64,000 nucleotides of DNA from Sulfurimonas sp. (GTDB lineage: Bacteria > Campylobacterota > Campylobacteria > Campylobacterales > Sulfurimonadaceae), in assembly GCA_028684815.1 (NCBI GenBank), contig JAQUFE010000004.1, positions 1 through 64,000 on the forward strand, written 5' to 3'. Positions 61,904-64,000 of this stretch are shown here, in pieces. The notes under the pieces were generated by a model. The model was given only the letters and a program-made list of their open reading frames with translations. It was not told the origin of the DNA and made no database searches. The position numbers and the translations under genes were made by a program. Numbering within the stretch: position 1 is the first letter of the stretch; each line of letters begins with the position of its first letter.

Positions 61904-62935
61904 ATGCTAAGGCTAGCTTTTGTTCTTAGCCTTCTTTTTTTTAACCTCTTCGCCTGTAAAGGTGGATACGACTCTTGCAAATTAAAAATCATAAACTCAA
62001 AAGCCATAGAAAACTCCACACTTAGCATAGTAGTTGCTAAAGACAAAAGACTAATATATTCTAAATTTCCTCCAAGTGCAAAAATTTTAAAACACGATAT
62101 TTTTTTAAATCTCTATCTCATAGAAGCAAAAGATAGTTTCAAACATCCATTTACCATAAACAATCATCTCGCTATGGGCGTGGCATCTGTAGATGCCAAG
62201 AGTGCCATAGAGGGGAAAATAACCAAACGGCAAGAGGGTTTAAATAACTTTGCAACATTTAGTAAAAAAACACAAACACCAGCTCTGCTTTTAAATAGCT
62301 GTTGTAATTTAGAAGGGATAGTGACAGACAGAGGAATCATAGAAAAAATCTATCTTGAGAGATTTTTAAGCTCAAACTCTAGTGATTATGGTGATGTTGG
62401 AATTAGAGTTTCGGATATCAAAAGTGTGGTCACAATAGATAAAATAGACCCTTTTTATAAGGCTAACCCTTTTAAAGAGGGCGACATAATTGTGAGTTTA
62501 GATGGTAAAAAAGTCTATAATTCGGCTACCTTTATACGTCAAATCTTGTTCTCAAAAATAGGCGCTTCTAAGAGCATAAAGATAAAAAGAGGCAAGAATC
62601 TTCATGAGTTTAGAGTAAATGTAAGTAAAAGATATGGAGGCGGATATCTCAGTGATACTTTTTTAGAGAGAAAAGGAATCTATTTCTCGCCAAATCTAAT
62701 CATCACAGAAATTAGAGATAGTTTTGATGGCTATGGGTTAAAGGTTGGGGATAGACTCATTCAGGTAAATGGCAAAAAAGTAGGTTCAACTACGGATATA
62801 GCTGCATACATAAATGATTTTAACTATACAGTGTCTTTGCTTTTTTTTAGAGAAGGCTTTGAGTTTTTTGTAAATATCAAGGGCGAAATAGAAAAAAAGG
62901 GTGCTTGGGAAGAGGTCAATTCTAGTGCTAATTAA
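61904..62935 (+). CDS. Periplasmic protein with two PDZ domains
   Basis: 343 residues. N-terminal signal sequence LRLAFVLSLLFFNLFAC, possibly a lipobox (LFAC), with C18 as a lipidation candidate. Residues about 25-165 have no known motif but contain paired cysteines (NSCCNLEG). A PDZ lies at about 185-250 (NPFKEGDIIVSLDGKKVYNSATF) and another at about 265-330 (GYGLKVGDRLIQVNGKKVGSTTDI). No protease domain is present. Found in the same place between ybaB and ispA in related Campylobacterota. Role unknown, maybe envelope protein quality control. Confidence 0.8.
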   Translation: MLRLAFVLSLLFFNLFACKGGYDSCKLKIINSKAIENSTLSIVVAKDKRLIYSKFPPSAKILKHDIFLNLYLIEAKDSFKHPFTINNHLAMGVASVDAKSAIEGKITKRQEGLNNFATFSKKTQTPALLLNSCCNLEGIVTDRGIIEKIYLERFLSSNSSDYGDVGIRVSDIKSVVTIDKIDPFYKANPFKEGDIIVSLDGKKVYNSATFIRQILFSKIGASKSIKIKRGKNLHEFRVNVSKRYGGGYLSDTFLERKGIYFSPNLIITEIRDSFDGYGLKVGDRLIQVNGKKVGSTTDIAAYINDFNYTVSLLFFREGFEFFVNIKGEIEKKGAWEEVNSSAN

Positions 62936-62969
62936 TCCCCATTTAACAAGAGTCCATATATAATTTCAC

Positions 62970-63815
62970 ATGCAAAATTTTGAAGCCTTTTTAGTAGAGA
63001 ATTTACCAACATCAAAGAGTATCCATCCAACGTATGAGAAAGCCCTGCAGCAGATGTTAAGAGCTGGCGGTAAACGCTTTAGACCTGCTCTTCTTTTGGG
63101 AGTTGTAAAAGCTTACAACCCTCTTATGAGCAGTGGTGCAAGATATGCGGCATATGCAGTTGAACTGCTTCATACCTACTCACTTATCCATGATGATTTA
63201 CCTGCAATGGATGACTCGCCACTTCGCCGTGGAGAACCAACCCTGCATATCTTGTATGATGAAGTAACTGCTATACTTGTGGGAGATGCACTAAACACCT
63301 ACTCTTTTGAGGTCTTAGCAAATGCACCATTTTCAGACTATACAAGAGTAAAACTCATTAGTGAACTTGCGAAAAATGGCGGACTAAATGGAATGGTTTT
63401 GGGTCAGGCGATAGATTGCTATTTTGAGAACAGACCGCTTGGTGTTGAGGACATTAAAACTCTTCATACAAACAAAACAGCAAAACTTATAGCAGCATCT
63501 CTTAAGATGGGAGCTATCATAGTTGGACGTGAAGAGTTGGCAGAGTCGCTCTATGAGTTTGGTATCAAACTAGGACTTCTCTTTCAAATCCAAGATGATA
63601 TATTAGATGTAACTCAAAGCTCACAAGAAGCAGGAAAACTAACAAATAATGATGAAGATAAAAATAGTTTTGTGACTATTTTAGGACTAGATGAGTCCAT
63701 AAAAGAGGCAGATGCACTTGCCCTTGGGCTTAGTGATGAGCTTGAGAGTTTTGATGAGAACTTAAAGCATGAGCTCTCACCTCTACTTGAGCGATATATA
63801 AACAGACATAAATAA
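62970..63815 (+). CDS. ispA: Polyprenyl (farnesyl/geranyl) diphosphate synthase
   Basis: 281 residues. First Asp-rich motif DDLPAMDD (D75-D82), second FQIQDDILD, and GGKRFRPALLL for the diphosphate site. The spacing and residue before the first motif suit a C15 product (IspA), feeding undecaprenyl diphosphate and quinone synthesis. Followed after a hairpin by tkt, as in Campylobacter. Confidence 0.93.
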   Translation: MQNFEAFLVENLPTSKSIHPTYEKALQQMLRAGGKRFRPALLLGVVKAYNPLMSSGARYAAYAVELLHTYSLIHDDLPAMDDSPLRRGEPTLHILYDEVTAILVGDALNTYSFEVLANAPFSDYTRVKLISELAKNGGLNGMVLGQAIDCYFENRPLGVEDIKTLHTNKTAKLIAASLKMGAIIVGREELAESLYEFGIKLGLLFQIQDDILDVTQSSQEAGKLTNNDEDKNSFVTILGLDESIKEADALALGLSDELESFDENLKHELSPLLERYINRHK

Positions 63816-63821
63816 GAACTC

Positions 63822-63840
63822 TGACACTTAAAAAGTGTCA
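63822..63840 (+). terminator. Hairpin after ispA
   Basis: Perfect eight-base arms TGACACTT (63822-63829) and AAGTGTCA (63833-63840), loop AAA. A likely transcript end or processing site between ispA and tkt; no T-run. Confidence 0.5.
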
Positions 63841-63870
63841 AGCTTTAGTCACCACAGCGGTGTAAGCGGA

Positions 63871-63945
63871 GTAAAGGGACTTGTTCCTTTACGGGAATAA
63901 TAAATGAAGGGTTCCTTCATTTTATGAAACAAAATTAAGGAAGTA
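63871..63945 (+). promoter_or_regulatory. Two stacked hairpins before tkt
   Basis: GTAAAGG (63871-63877) with CCTTTAC (63886-63892), and AAATGAAGG (63902-63910) with CCTTCATTT (63914-63922), then TTATGAAACAAAATTAAGGA up to the ribosome site. The final module recalls the nfu leader at 55573-55613. Confidence 0.45.
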
Positions 63946-63951
63946 AAGACA

Positions 63952-64000
63952 ATGAGTAATAAGATGCGCCAAAAGATGGCAGATAGCATAAGGTTTTTAG
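63952..64000 (+). CDS. tkt: Transketolase (3' truncated by window edge)
   Basis: Only 16 codons are in the window: MSNKMRQKMADSIRFL, matching the usual opening of Campylobacterota transketolase (xxKMADxIRFL). AAGGAAG lies just before the ATG. Position after ispA supports the call. Enzyme of the non-oxidative pentose phosphate pathway. Confidence 0.7.
   Translation, partial: MSNKMRQKMADSIRFL

Overview
The window looks like chromosomal DNA of a Campylobacterota (epsilonproteobacterial) bacterium, most likely Sulfurimonas or a close relative. The evidence is low-GC coding sequence, the futalosine-pathway gene mqnA, a Csd4/Pgp1-type cell-shape carboxypeptidase, absence of rpmD from the ribosomal cluster, a MagIII-type glycosylase, and the order nfu - TPR gene - murE ... 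ybaB - PDZ gene - ispA - tkt, which resembles Campylobacter. No rRNA, tRNA, IS element or CRISPR array was found. The left end cuts a TolC-family gene and the right end cuts tkt.

Layout. 1-4120: a TolC-MacA-MacB export operon split into outer-membrane, adaptor, ATPase and permease genes. 4161-8797: small stress or membrane proteins, a divergent ADP-ribosylglycohydrolase homologue, a formate/nitrite-type channel, a dicarboxylate/amino-acid symporter and thioredoxin 2. 8951-18110: an accessory locus bracketed by two same-orientation copies of one palindromic repeat. It encodes a TPR/outer-membrane-barrel protein resembling Slam (DUF560, type XI secretion), a FecR-domain protein whose C-terminus resembles the TbpB-type beta-barrel of Slam cargo, an 1128-residue exported-type protein with eight tandem repeats, and a CHASE2 class III nucleotide cyclase. 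18179-27469: malic enzyme, a GGDEF-EAL protein, a di-heme peroxidase, mqnA, the molybdenum cofactor genes moaD-moaE-moeA plus an unknown gene, rnhB and an ATPase.

27626-38298 is the S10-spc ribosomal super-operon (rpsJ to infA, with secY and map). The remaining alpha-operon part (rpmJ-rpsM-rpsK-rpsD-rpoA-rplQ, 51058-53966) lies 12.7 kb further on. The interval holds a rhodanese homologue lacking the catalytic cysteine, chorismate mutase, a MagIII-like glycosylase, an MFS transporter, trpB, a CvfB-like RNA-binding protein, three peptidoglycan-type hydrolases including a Csd4 homologue, a SplB-like radical SAM protein, an LtaS-like sulfatase-fold transferase and a small zinc-ribbon protein.

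54136-64000: aldo/keto reductase, nfu, murE, an 800-base non-coding block packed with palindromic repeats, a glycerophosphodiesterase, an ACP-acyltransferase fusion, a thioredoxin-like [2Fe-2S] protein, panD, ybaB, a PDZ protein, ispA and the start of tkt.

The best candidate for an undescribed system is the repeat-bracketed locus at 9139-17909: a putative type XI-like secretion pair whose cargo carries a FecR domain, encoded with a large repeat protein and a membrane cyclase. The assignment rests on motifs read by eye and needs profile and structure searches.
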